Positions 16,367 to 23,972 of a stretch of 64,000 bases of DNA are shown here, piece after piece (within the stretch, counting starts at the first letter, position 1; every line of letters starts with the position of its first letter). Origin of the DNA: CBDCUF01 sp965222525 (GTDB taxonomy: Bacteria > Pseudomonadota > Alphaproteobacteria > Rickettsiales > UBA8987); NCBI GenBank assembly GCA_965222525.1, contig OZ244955.1, forward strand, positions 1,240,001-1,304,000, written 5' to 3'. Both the position numbers and the translations under genes were made by a program. The notes beneath the pieces were generated by a model that worked only from the letters and a program-made list of their open reading frames with translations, had not been told where the DNA came from and did no database searches.

Positions 16367-17608
16367 ATGAAACCCAAAATAAAGCAGCAGGAGTGGATGA
16401 GTGCGGTGGAGACTGTACGGGTTATGGATGTGCTGCATGATGGAGATAATGAAGCGCAGGCGCGGTTTATCGGTGGATGTGTACGGGATGCACTGCTTGG
16501 CAAGGAGGTCAAGGATATTGATATTGCTACCATCCACAAGCCGGAAAAGCTTATCAAGCTCCTGGAAAAAGCTGAAATAAAGGCTGTCCCTACCGGAATC
16601 GACCACGGTACGATAACCGCTATAGTCAACCATAAGCTTTTTGAAATAACCACCTTGCGCCGTGATGTTGAGACTTACGGTCGTCATGCCAAAGTTGAGT
16701 TCACCTATGACTGGAAAGAAGATGCTGCCCGCCGCGACTTTACCTTCAATGCCATTTCAATAGATAAAAACCGTGTAGTATATGATTATTTTGACGGTAT
16801 GAAGGATTTGGCTCACGGGGTGGTACGGTTTGTCGGTGATCCAAAGCAACGGATAAAGGAAGACTATCTGCGTATTCTGCGCTATTTCCGCTTTCACTCA
16901 TATTATGGTAGGGAGAATGAAATCCCCGAGGAAATTGCCGAAATTATTGCAAAAAATGTGGAGGGACTGCGTAAGCTTTCCGGTGAGAGAATAAAGGAAG
17001 AGATGTTTAAAATCCTTATTTCACCGGATGTTGTGTATGTTGTGAATATTATGGATGAGCTTAATGTGTTGCGCCGCTCTGCCAAATACCCTCTGCGTTT
17101 TCTGCCGTTTTTCCTTGAGAATATAGTGAAGTTTGAGAAGCAGAACAACCTGACACCATCGCCATTATTGCGTCTTGCGGGGCTGATAATTCATGCGAAG
17201 AAAAGACAGCGCAATGGGCTTATTGAACGCTGGAAATTGTCCAATAAGGAGAAGGAGCGGTTGATATTTGCAACGGATAACAAGAATGCTATTGATATGA
17301 ACTGCGACAGGAAGAAACAGCAGGAGCTTATTTACCGGTATGGCAAGGAGCGATTCCGCGATATGGTGATGATGTCATATTCGATATATGGTTTTGCTGA
17401 TACCAAGGCTCACAGGGAAATGCTTGAATTTGTGGAGGAGTATGAAATCCCGCAATTTCCCCTGGGCGGTGATGATATATTAGCACTTGGTGTAAAAGAG
17501 GGCGAAGAAGTCGGCAGACTACTTGAAAAGGCTGAGAAATACTGGATAGAAAAGGACTACAAACCTGATAAGAATGAGTTGGTTGAGTTTATCAAAAATT
17601 TATTGTAG
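16367..17608 (+). CDS. cca: CCA-adding tRNA nucleotidyltransferase
   Basis: The enzyme builds or repairs the 3' CCA of tRNAs. The 413-residue class II protein has the nucleotidyltransferase core FIGGCVRDALLGKEVKDIDIAT (about 30-52; the two Asp of DIDIA bind metal), followed by TGIDHGTITAIV and FEITTLRRDVETYGRHAKVEF, then DAARRDFTFNAISID and YFDGMKDLAHGVVRFVGDPKQRIKEDYLRILRYFRF, which form the template-binding region. It lies downstream of tRNA-Gly. A diverged, inverted copy of its first 56 codons sits at 38640-38794 inside a chimaeric pseudogene. Confidence 0.93.
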   Translation: MKPKIKQQEWMSAVETVRVMDVLHDGDNEAQARFIGGCVRDALLGKEVKDIDIATIHKPEKLIKLLEKAEIKAVPTGIDHGTITAIVNHKLFEITTLRRDVETYGRHAKVEFTYDWKEDAARRDFTFNAISIDKNRVVYDYFDGMKDLAHGVVRFVGDPKQRIKEDYLRILRYFRFHSYYGRENEIPEEIAEIIAKNVEGLRKLSGERIKEEMFKILISPDVVYVVNIMDELNVLRRSAKYPLRFLPFFLENIVKFEKQNNLTPSPLLRLAGLIIHAKKRQRNGLIERWKLSNKEKERLIFATDNKNAIDMNCDRKKQQELIYRYGKERFRDMVMMSYSIYGFADTKAHREMLEFVEEYEIPQFPLGGDDILALGVKEGEEVGRLLEKAEKYWIEKDYKPDKNELVEFIKNLL

Positions 17609-17650
17609 GACGAGGATACTGGCCATTTTTCTACCAGCGGGAGAATAACA

Positions 17651-17866
17651 ATGAAAGAATATAAAGCCGTAGTATATCGTGAAGGTGCATTAGGTTCACT
17701 ATTTCTGGGGGCGTCAAAAATAAATCCGGTACGCTTTTCCGAATTTCTGAACAGTAATGCGCAGGAAGGCTGGCGCGTGGTGACTATGGAAAAAGATCAG
17801 CAGCGCCTTATGCTGCTATTCCGCCGGGAGGCTTATGTAGTACTACTTGAACGTGAGAGACAATGA
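17651..17866 (+). CDS. DUF4177-like small protein
   Basis: The 71-residue protein begins MKEYKAVVYREGALGSLFLG and contains FLNSNAQEGWRVVTMEKDQQRLMLLFRR, the layout of DUF4177-type proteins (a beta strand, a helix with LN...GW, and two more strands). Function is unknown. It overlaps the next gene by four bases (ATGA), so the two are co-translated. GGGAGAATAACA upstream serves as ribosome binding site. Confidence 0.65.
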   Translation: MKEYKAVVYREGALGSLFLGASKINPVRFSEFLNSNAQEGWRVVTMEKDQQRLMLLFRREAYVVLLERERQ

Positions 17867-18075
17867 AACCACTTTTTACATTCTTCGTTACCATAGTTAT
17901 TGTAGCTGCTCTGCTTGTGCTGGACCAAATATGGTTCGGTATTGTTGATACCAAATATTTCTGGAAGATTATAATCACCTTGGGGATTATCGGTGCTATT
18001 GCAATAATTATATTCCTGATTCGTAACGAACTTGTCGAGGATAAAGAGATGAAAAAAGACAAGTTCGTGGACTGA
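17863..18075 (+). CDS. Small membrane protein with two helices
   Basis: The 70-residue protein has two predicted membrane helices (about 3-21 and 33-54) and a charged tail (RNELVEDKEMKKDKF). Its start overlaps the stop of the DUF4177-like gene. No family is recognised. It may be a partner or anchor for that protein. Confidence 0.6.
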   Translation: MKPLFTFFVTIVIVAALLVLDQIWFGIVDTKYFWKIIITLGIIGAIAIIIFLIRNELVEDKEMKKDKFVD

Positions 18076-18154
18076 CAGTTATCAAATGCGCAATATGAAT
18101 TTTACCTTTCTGTTCACCCACTAACTACCTATAAACACTATAAACAGTTATCAT

Positions 18155-18195
18155 GGATTCGTAGCTCAACTGGATAGAGTGTCGCCCTCCGAAGG
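18155..18195 (+). pseudogene. tRNA-Arg(CCG) 5' half interrupted by island 1
   Basis: GGATTCGTAGCTCAACTGGA followed by TAGAGTGTCGCCCTCCGAAGG is the 5' half of a tRNA-Arg(CCG), cut in the anticodon loop/stem. The bases that follow (TTGCGTTCAG) do not continue a tRNA. The missing 3' half is found at 34971-35015, and the two halves share CTCCGAAGG. Rejoined, they give a complete cloverleaf: acceptor GGATTCG pairs with CGGGTCC (with G-U pairs) and anticodon stem TCGCC pairs with GGCGG. Confidence 0.8.
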
Positions 18196-18337
18196 TTGCG
18201 TTCAGAGGCAAAGCAACGGAACAGGAAGAGAAAACACCGGGACTAGCCAGAAACCGCGAAGAGCTTAGGTTTTGAGTGGTTGGAGCAAAGTCGGAAAAGG
18301 AGATTGGAAGAAGGTAAGAGATAGGTTAGAAACACCC

Positions 18338-18360
18338 ACGTCTACACAGCGTCTACAGTT
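18338..18360 (+). promoter_or_regulatory. Candidate integrase arm-type sites, left end
   Basis: Two direct words, ACGTCTACA (18338-18346) and GCGTCTACAGTT (18349-18360), lie about 145 bases inside the left boundary. The same word ACGTCTACAGTT is at 34805-34816 near the right end, at 37682-37693 in island 2, and inverted (TTGTAGACG, GTAGACG) at 27445-27465 upstream of the integrase gene. Confidence 0.5.
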
Positions 18361-18394
18361 AGGTCGCTGGAAGATAGTGGAAAATAGTTATCAC

Positions 18395-18471
18395 GGTCCC
18401 GTAGCTCAGCTGGATAGAGTACCGCCCTCCGAAGGCGGGGGTCAGGCGTTCGAATCGCCTCGGGACCGCCA
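18395..18471 (+). tRNA. tRNA-Arg (anticodon CCG), inside island 1
   Basis: This is an intact 77-base cloverleaf with encoded CCA: acceptor GGTCCCG/CGGGACC, anticodon stem CCGCC/GGCGG with loop CTCCGAA (anticodon CCG), and T-arm AGGCG/CGCCT around TTCGAAT. It has the same anticodon as the interrupted tRNA-Arg at 18155 but a different acceptor stem, and lies 200 bases inside the island. It probably replaces the split gene. Confidence 0.95.
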
Positions 18472-18476
18472 TTTTC

Positions 18477-20657
18477 CTAGTTTTCAAGCTCCTCTAGCTC
18501 TTCGTCATCTGCCTCGTCATCTAGTTCTTCATCAACTTGTAAGAACTTGCCTTCCTTCGCACGATCCAGAATCTCGGAATCACCTACCTCGATAATTGCA
18601 GTTTTCCCAGTCAAGTCGAATACCAGTATGAATTGGTCGTTGTATTCTGCCCCCTTTGCCCGCAGAGCTTTCTTGAGCGACCAAACAGAACTTTTGCCCG
18701 TTTTGAGTACGCCAAATTCTTCACCATTTAGGGCGACGAGGGAATATTCCCCATCCAGGTGTTGGCTGGCTGCTTTTGGCAAAGGTGTTATGCCTGTTCG
18801 CAAAATCGGGGGAGTTGCTGAGCATATAGCCCACAGTTTACCGGTTGTCGTCCAACCTACCTCGTTCTGGTCACTGGAAGGAGTAGGAGCGCGGTATTGC
18901 CTGGTCAGACTTCCTATCCTGAACGGGTCGGCCTCGGTTCCTCTTAGGGCGTAAATACCTGGAGCCACCCGGTCTACGATACTGGAGCCAGAAAGATAAA
19001 CCTCGAAAGTGTGTTCGTTTATGCCATCCTTAAGGCAGTGTTCCCTGATTTCCTCGTATGCTTGGATTTTACCATGCGTGTTGAAAACCCTGATGAAGTC
19101 TTGTTCTGTTTTGGATAGCACATTCTCCGACCTGACGTTCTGGTCAAGGTGAATCACATGCCCCTCTACGTGGAAAATATCGTGTAGCTTGCAAAATGCC
19201 AGCAACACATCCGCGCTTGGAACTCTCAGGATTCGCGTGTGACGCCGTAACCCTTCCTTGATCTTCGTAACATTAAGGGGGCCACAAGCAGCTAACATCT
19301 TTGTAATACCAGTGAACAACCGGTTTCTTGAAGTGCGTATGAAGAGTGTGGTTTGCTCTTCATCGAGCCAATAAGGTGCGTCCAAAAGCGTTAGAAGCTC
19401 GCGGATTTTGTCCTCACTATACTGGCCAAGTTTCTCTTCGGCTATCCGGGATGAAAGCTCTTCCAGGGTGGTAAAGCCGTAGTGTGATACTAAACGCTTA
19501 GCATAGGATAGGATCGTCTTAGCAGCTTTTCGCTCTTTAGGCGTAACGACAAACTCTTTGCCGTTAACTTTTGCAACATCCCATGTCACCTTCTTGTCCA
19601 GAAACTCCGCTAACCCAAGAAAGGCCGTTACATCGAAGATATCCCTAGTGATGCCTGCGCTTACTAAGCCTTTTTCCACCTGGTCTTTTGTATGCAAGGT
19701 ATGTTTGGATATATAAGCGAATGCCTCATCTACTTTCTTAGTTCTTGGTAGGATAGGTAATACGGTTCTCTGTAGCTTTACTTGGTGTCTCTCAATAATT
19801 TGCCGTATTCTCTCCCGTGTAACGCCGTGTATTTGCCCTACCTCTTCGAGAGTCTTCTTTCCTTTTCCATCCCATCCCCAGAATTGATACCAGGTTTCTT
19901 CGTAGCGTTTATTCTTGAACATGAAGAGTTTTAGCAGTGCTGCTAATTCACCTTCTACAGTATTGTCTTCATTCTGGAGTAGTTTTTCATATTCAGCAGC
20001 TAGCTCCTGCTTGCGTGTAGACCTAATTTTCTCTCTGTTTTTCTCACGTAGCCCAGAAACCGTTTCTTGGTTCCAATCGGTAATCTTCATACCAAAGGAT
20101 AAACCGAAGCGTTTCAGCGCATCTTTCAGTTCTTGAACAGTCTTCTTACCACAACTTTGCCTGTGATAGAGGTCTTGCTCTTTCAGTTGAACCAATTCGC
20201 CGATCAAGTTGATATTATCTTCAGGTGCGATGTACCCGCCCGAAAGGTCGCCTAGGTCAAGCTCGTGATGGAATTGTTGCTTTTTGATGGGTTTAACTAC
20301 ATTCAAGGCCCTGACTGAAAGCTTTAAATCTTCTACTGGTCTTAGAAGGGCAAGGTTGCTGCCTGATGCAATAGGCGGCTTTTCTGGCTTTGAATCAACA
20401 ACAGCTTTTTTCGGAAGTTTCAGGCCAGCAAACTCGTCTAATGCCTCTTCTATCTTTTTAACCGAGGTCCACCCTAGCCCGGGCAAGGTAACAAGCGAGC
20501 GTGGGTCTTTTTTCAGTAAATCACCAATCGTATTTATTCCCAGGCTATTTAACCTTTTTATCAACGCAGGTGATATATCAAGCTCCGAAATAGGGACTTC
20601 ATTGATATCGTCTGCTTCGTGACAAGGTGCTTGCATTTGTATTGCTGCCTGTAACAT
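18477..20657 (-). CDS. Multi-HTH protein: two alpha-CTD-like domains, sigma-4-like and winged helices
   Basis: The 726-residue protein is a string of DNA-binding modules. Residues about 20-75 form a helix-hairpin-helix (LISP-like ISPALIKRLNSLGINTIGDLL, then LPGLGWTSVKKIEEAL). About 105-200 resembles an RNA polymerase alpha C-terminal domain (LSVRALNVV ... FGL with CGKKTVQELKDALKRFGLSFGM). About 255-300 looks like sigma region 4 (TLEEVGQIHGVTRERIRQIIERH). The middle and later parts look like repeated winged helices, one of HARE type (IQAYEEIREHCLKDGINEHTFEVYL). The C-terminus is very acidic. It is the last gene of a four-gene operon, 15 bases after the GHKL ATPase. I see no nuclease motif. It may be the sensor or DNA-binding part of a defence system, or a transcription regulator. 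Confidence 0.6.
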   Translation of the reverse strand: MLQAAIQMQAPCHEADDINEVPISELDISPALIKRLNSLGINTIGDLLKKDPRSLVTLPGLGWTSVKKIEEALDEFAGLKLPKKAVVDSKPEKPPIASGSNLALLRPVEDLKLSVRALNVVKPIKKQQFHHELDLGDLSGGYIAPEDNINLIGELVQLKEQDLYHRQSCGKKTVQELKDALKRFGLSFGMKITDWNQETVSGLREKNREKIRSTRKQELAAEYEKLLQNEDNTVEGELAALLKLFMFKNKRYEETWYQFWGWDGKGKKTLEEVGQIHGVTRERIRQIIERHQVKLQRTVLPILPRTKKVDEAFAYISKHTLHTKDQVEKGLVSAGITRDIFDVTAFLGLAEFLDKKVTWDVAKVNGKEFVVTPKERKAAKTILSYAKRLVSHYGFTTLEELSSRIAEEKLGQYSEDKIRELLTLLDAPYWLDEEQTTLFIRTSRNRLFTGITKMLAACGPLNVTKIKEGLRRHTRILRVPSADVLLAFCKLHDIFHVEGHVIHLDQNVRSENVLSKTEQDFIRVFNTHGKIQAYEEIREHCLKDGINEHTFEVYLSGSSIVDRVAPGIYALRGTEADPFRIGSLTRQYRAPTPSSDQNEVGWTTTGKLWAICSATPPILRTGITPLPKAASQHLDGEYSLVALNGEEFGVLKTGKSSVWSLKKALRAKGAEYNDQFILVFDLTGKTAIIEVGDSEILDRAKEGKFLQVDEELDDEADDEELEELEN

Positions 20658-20672
20658 GCTTCATTCTCTACC

Positions 20673-22355
20673 CTAGGCAGCATACAAAAATGCTGACTGG
20701 GTTGCTATCTCGTTCATTTGACGCCCAATTTCCTGCAGAAAGTCAGTAAAGTCAGGAAAATACTCGTTGGACAACACGCGTTCAAACATTAGGGCATTAA
20801 CATACTCAAAGAAAGCAACTTCGTAAAATAACCTTTTGAAAACTGGATCATCAACGTCTTCTTTATACGCTGCCGCAATTTGTGGATGGTCAAGATTCAC
20901 CTTAATGGTTCTTTCCGACTGCACGTAACGTGTTCGCCACTCATCTTTGCCTAAATGTTCTGCCTTAACGTGGAATCCACCACGCGGCCTGTTCTTTTGC
21001 TGTCCACCACCTGGGTTAGCGGTAGTTGTGGGTTCGTCCTCATTTTTCTCAAGCCCCTGCTTAAGTTCAGGTGGCGGAGCGTCAGTTTCCGGTGTTGGTT
21101 CAGGCTTCTCGTCACCGACCCTATCTGGCAGTAAAGGTTCGCCTGTTTCAGACGCAGGGATAATGGTGCCAGGAACTAGGAAGCTATCATCGTCACCTTC
21201 GGTGCTATCCGGGTCATTTGGCACAACGTCAGCACCACCAGATGAGAGAGCTTTCTTTGATTTAATGAGTTCAGATCGAAATTGGTTGAAGTGCTTATTG
21301 ATAACCTCACTAACTTCTCCTTCGATTCGGCGAAACTTCTTAGCCTCTTCTGATTTACGCTCCTCTTTTTTGCGCCGAACTAATTCTTTTCTAATCTCTT
21401 CGACCGCACCAGAGATAAACCCATAAAGCATCCGTACTAATTGATTGCTGGCATTCAGTTGTCCACTGCGGGAAGAGTCAAATGCCGGGGGGTCTTCTTC
21501 CTTATCAAGGTTAGGGACTTCGATAGTTCCAAATATATATTCCGCACAGTCTTTGCCCTCACTTCCTGCCAAGGTTATTTCGTGTACTTGGTTTGAAGAA
21601 ATGATTTTCACACCTTGTTGATTGCTTTCAAGCGGAATACCAGAAACCTTTATGCAAAGAGTTACATTGCCGAGTAACTTTGCAACCTCGGGGTCTGGTG
21701 TGAAGTCTCTTTCAAAAGCTGCAGCGGGTTCTTGGTACTCACACTTTGAGCCATTAACATAGACACTACAGTTTGCGGGCCACCCAATTAGGTTTTGCTC
21801 AATGTAACCGACGATCGGTTTTTCCTTAATCTTTTTGAAATCTTTGAAGAACTCAGTAATCGTGACTATTGTACGGTTTGGTTCCTTGGTTTTCTCATTC
21901 GTAACGATTTCACTTACGGGGACTCCCTTATCTTTTCCTATATATGCCTTAACATCGTCCTTTTTCAGTTCTACCACGTTTCTTAGGCCGTTTCGTACGG
22001 TGTCAATCTGCAAGCTGTTGGCGATTGCGAAAGCAGCAGATTTTCCTGTTCCGAACATTCCACGGCCAATACGTCCTTGTTTGCGCTCAAGGTTTTCCGC
22101 GTGCATGGTAAAGAAGTGCTGTAGTCCAGCTCTATCCATCCCCATGCCATTATCAATGATCTCTATTTTGCTGGTGGTGATATTGACGTCTACCCTGGGG
22201 TTAACGCTGTTGTCTTGGTATTGGAGGCCATTCGCAACGTATTCCCATATTACATTCTTTGGGTGTTTAAAGCCCTCGGCGTTGTGTATGAGATCACGAC
22301 ATACATCGCTCTTTAACTCTATATGTGGCAGGGCCGCTGTATTGCTAGTTGCCAT
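20673..22355 (-). CDS. GHKL (HSP90/MORC-like) ATPase
   Basis: The 560-residue protein begins with a GHKL ATPase domain (about 10-170): N-box VIWEYVANGLQYQ, G1 motif IEIIDNGMGMDRAG and G2 motif GRIGRGMFGTGKSAAFAIA. A second folded region (about 175-300) would correspond to the S5-like transducer. Then comes a charged, coiled-coil-prone stretch (RRKKEERKSEEAKKFRRIE), a Pro/Asp/Glu-rich linker (about 375-455) and a C-terminal domain. Such bacterial ATPases are known from MORC/MutL-like restriction-modification neighbourhoods. The gene overlaps the upstream wHTH gene by 11 bases and is followed after 15 bases by the multi-HTH gene, so the three products are probably made together. Confidence 0.75.
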   Translation of the reverse strand: MATSNTAALPHIELKSDVCRDLIHNAEGFKHPKNVIWEYVANGLQYQDNSVNPRVDVNITTSKIEIIDNGMGMDRAGLQHFFTMHAENLERKQGRIGRGMFGTGKSAAFAIANSLQIDTVRNGLRNVVELKKDDVKAYIGKDKGVPVSEIVTNEKTKEPNRTIVTITEFFKDFKKIKEKPIVGYIEQNLIGWPANCSVYVNGSKCEYQEPAAAFERDFTPDPEVAKLLGNVTLCIKVSGIPLESNQQGVKIISSNQVHEITLAGSEGKDCAEYIFGTIEVPNLDKEEDPPAFDSSRSGQLNASNQLVRMLYGFISGAVEEIRKELVRRKKEERKSEEAKKFRRIEGEVSEVINKHFNQFRSELIKSKKALSSGGADVVPNDPDSTEGDDDSFLVPGTIIPASETGEPLLPDRVGDEKPEPTPETDAPPPELKQGLEKNEDEPTTTANPGGGQQKNRPRGGFHVKAEHLGKDEWRTRYVQSERTIKVNLDHPQIAAAYKEDVDDPVFKRLFYEVAFFEYVNALMFERVLSNEYFPDFTDFLQEIGRQMNEIATQSAFLYAA

Positions 22356-22938
22356 TCGCTTCCTCCTTAATCACTCTTTTTCCCAGTTCCTTTAGTGCAT
22401 GGTGCGCGTCATCACTGTTATCGAAGAGATTTTGGAACTGGGTTATTTTCTGTTCCCTAGCCTTACCTTGGATGTATTCGTTAATTCGGAACAAGTTTTC
22501 TAACTCTTTGCGTGTAATGCTATCTCCATTCCCGGAATGAAATTTTTGGTAGGCTGGCTCACCAAGAATTCGTTTCTTTTCCTTGTTGATCCAAGCCCTT
22601 TCCTTTTGTGAGAGCCTTGTTTCCTTGCTGCCTTCAGCCGTCAGTAGGTGCTTGTTTTCATCAACAAACTTAATTCCCTCTTCCGTCAGCATGTAGCCTT
22701 TTTCCGGAGTGCCAAGTGCTAAGCCACCTTTGTCCTCTTTCCTTGCATCAGATAGCCAACTAACAATTAACCGGTCAGAGATATAATCCCTTTTTCTCCA
22801 GCGGTATCTTCCGGGCACGATTTTATCCGCCTCTATAGCAATATCTTCTAGCTGCGCTTGCTGAGTTCGACCTCCTGCAACGTAGATTGCTAAAGCCATT
22901 ATCTGGACATTGTTGAGGTCTTTGATACTAGCAGGCAT
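22345..22938 (-). CDS. Winged-helix-like protein of the ATPase operon
   Basis: The 197-residue protein starts with a region resembling a winged helix (about 8-100): IMALAIYVAGGRTQQAQLEDIAIEADKIVPGRYRWRKRDY, then LIVSWLSDARKEDKGGLALG and a YMLTEEGIKFV wing. The remainder is basic and helical (LSQKERAWINKEKKRIL). I do not recognise a named family. Its start shares one base with the stop of the 73-residue gene and its end overlaps the ATPase gene by 11 bases, so it is tightly coupled to both. It may recruit the ATPase to DNA or regulate the operon. Confidence 0.6.
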   Translation of the reverse strand: MPASIKDLNNVQIMALAIYVAGGRTQQAQLEDIAIEADKIVPGRYRWRKRDYISDRLIVSWLSDARKEDKGGLALGTPEKGYMLTEEGIKFVDENKHLLTAEGSKETRLSQKERAWINKEKKRILGEPAYQKFHSGNGDSITRKELENLFRINEYIQGKAREQKITQFQNLFDNSDDAHHALKELGKRVIKEEANGN

Positions 22939-23159
22939 TATTTTAACTCGAATTTTTTGTTTGATTGTTTAGTTGAGAAGCGCTGCTTGGACTTCCGTAA
23001 TTCTTCTCCTAGCGTAGCGTAAATCTTCTCAATATCCTCGTTAGAGTAGTCGTAGTTTGACCTGTTTGAGAGGTTTCCGATAAGCTGTATATATTTCAGC
23101 GCGTTGTTCACACGGTTGGTTGCAAGCCGGGTAAACTTATCTCTTGGGGTTTCCTTCAT
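22938..23159 (-). CDS. Small helical protein, first gene of the ATPase operon
   Basis: The 73-residue protein (MKETPRDKFTRLATNRVNNA, then LKYIQLIGNLSNRSNYDYSNEDIEKIYATL) is predicted all-helical and charged. I cannot name a family. The NLSNRSNY segment looks like a conserved core. It is the promoter-proximal gene, and its stop codon overlaps the next start by one base. The divergent gap upstream (23160-23270) holds a long palindrome. Confidence 0.6.
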   Translation of the reverse strand: MKETPRDKFTRLATNRVNNALKYIQLIGNLSNRSNYDYSNEDIEKIYATLGEELRKSKQRFSTKQSNKKFELK

Positions 23160-23199
23160 AATTGATTATCCTGCTAAATAGATGTCGTATGGTGTAGGC

Positions 23200-23238
23200 T
23201 ACGCAATAATATTGTTCGTGTCAACGTAATATTGCGTA
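23200..23238. promoter_or_regulatory. Palindromic operator candidate in the cargo divergent promoter
   Basis: Perfect 9-base arms TACGCAATA (23200-23208) and TATTGCGTA (23230-23238) flank a 21-base spacer, which itself holds ATATTG and CGTAATATT words. The site lies between the ATPase operon and the divergent glycosylase gene, so one regulator could control both. Confidence 0.5.
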
Positions 23239-23270
23239 CATTTATCAAATATAGGTAATATTATCAATAT

Positions 23271-23972
23271 ATGGACGAAAAATACAGAAATATAGCGATA
23301 TTTAGGAAAAGAATTCTGGCTTGGTACAGGGCTGAGGGTCGTATGTTTCCGTGGCGAGAACAGGCAAGAAGCGATTATGAAAAGATTGTGGCAGAGGTTC
23401 TACTACAGAGAACCAAGGCCGAGACCGTTGCCAAGCATTACGGCGATTTTCTGCAAACCTTCCCCGATTGGAAGCACTTAGCGGATGCGCCGGAAGAGCA
23501 TATCGAACAAGCCCTCAAACCCTTGGGCTTGTACAAGCAAAGGGCCGGGGTTTTTAAATGTCTCTCACAAGCCATCATGCAAATGGAAGGGAATACGCCT
23601 TCCAAGCGTGCCCATATAGATAAGCTCCCCGGGGTCGGGCAGTATATTGCCAATGCTGTAGAGTTGATTTGTCATGGCAAGCGAAGACCGCTTATAGATG
23701 TGAACATGGCTAGGGTGCTGGAGCGCGTATTTAGACCAAGAAAGCTCGTTGATATTCGGTATGACCCGTACTTACAGGAATTGTCAAAGAAGGTGGTAAA
23801 CAGCCCGTATGCGCGGGAGATTAACTTTGCGATTCTGGATTTTGCAGCAAAGGTTTGTAAGTCGAAAAATCCTCGCTGTGAAATATGCCCATTTACGAGA
23901 TATTGCAGTTGGTATAATCAGGCAAGCGCCACGGCAGCTTCTCTTGGAGGTGTAACTGAGAACGTGGTTTGA
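23271..23972 (+). CDS. HhH-GPD DNA glycosylase, Mig/MutY-like
   Basis: The 233-residue protein belongs to the endonuclease III/MutY superfamily. It starts FPWREQARSDYEKIVAEVLLQRT, as in MutY. The helix-hairpin-helix is LPGVGQYIANAV, and the catalytic aspartate is Asp143 in PLIDVNMARVL. An iron-sulphur cluster site is present as C196-x6-C203-x2-C206-x5-C212. A tyrosine at 125 sits where MutY has Ser and EndoIII has Lys. The thymine glycosylase Mig of Methanothermobacter also has Tyr there and is encoded beside a C5 methyltransferase. So it probably removes T from G/T mismatches created by deamination of 5-methylcytosine, a substitute for Vsr. Its 3' end overlaps the converging methyltransferase gene by 55 bases. 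Confidence 0.8.
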   Translation: MDEKYRNIAIFRKRILAWYRAEGRMFPWREQARSDYEKIVAEVLLQRTKAETVAKHYGDFLQTFPDWKHLADAPEEHIEQALKPLGLYKQRAGVFKCLSQAIMQMEGNTPSKRAHIDKLPGVGQYIANAVELICHGKRRPLIDVNMARVLERVFRPRKLVDIRYDPYLQELSKKVVNSPYAREINFAILDFAAKVCKSKNPRCEICPFTRYCSWYNQASATAASLGGVTENVV

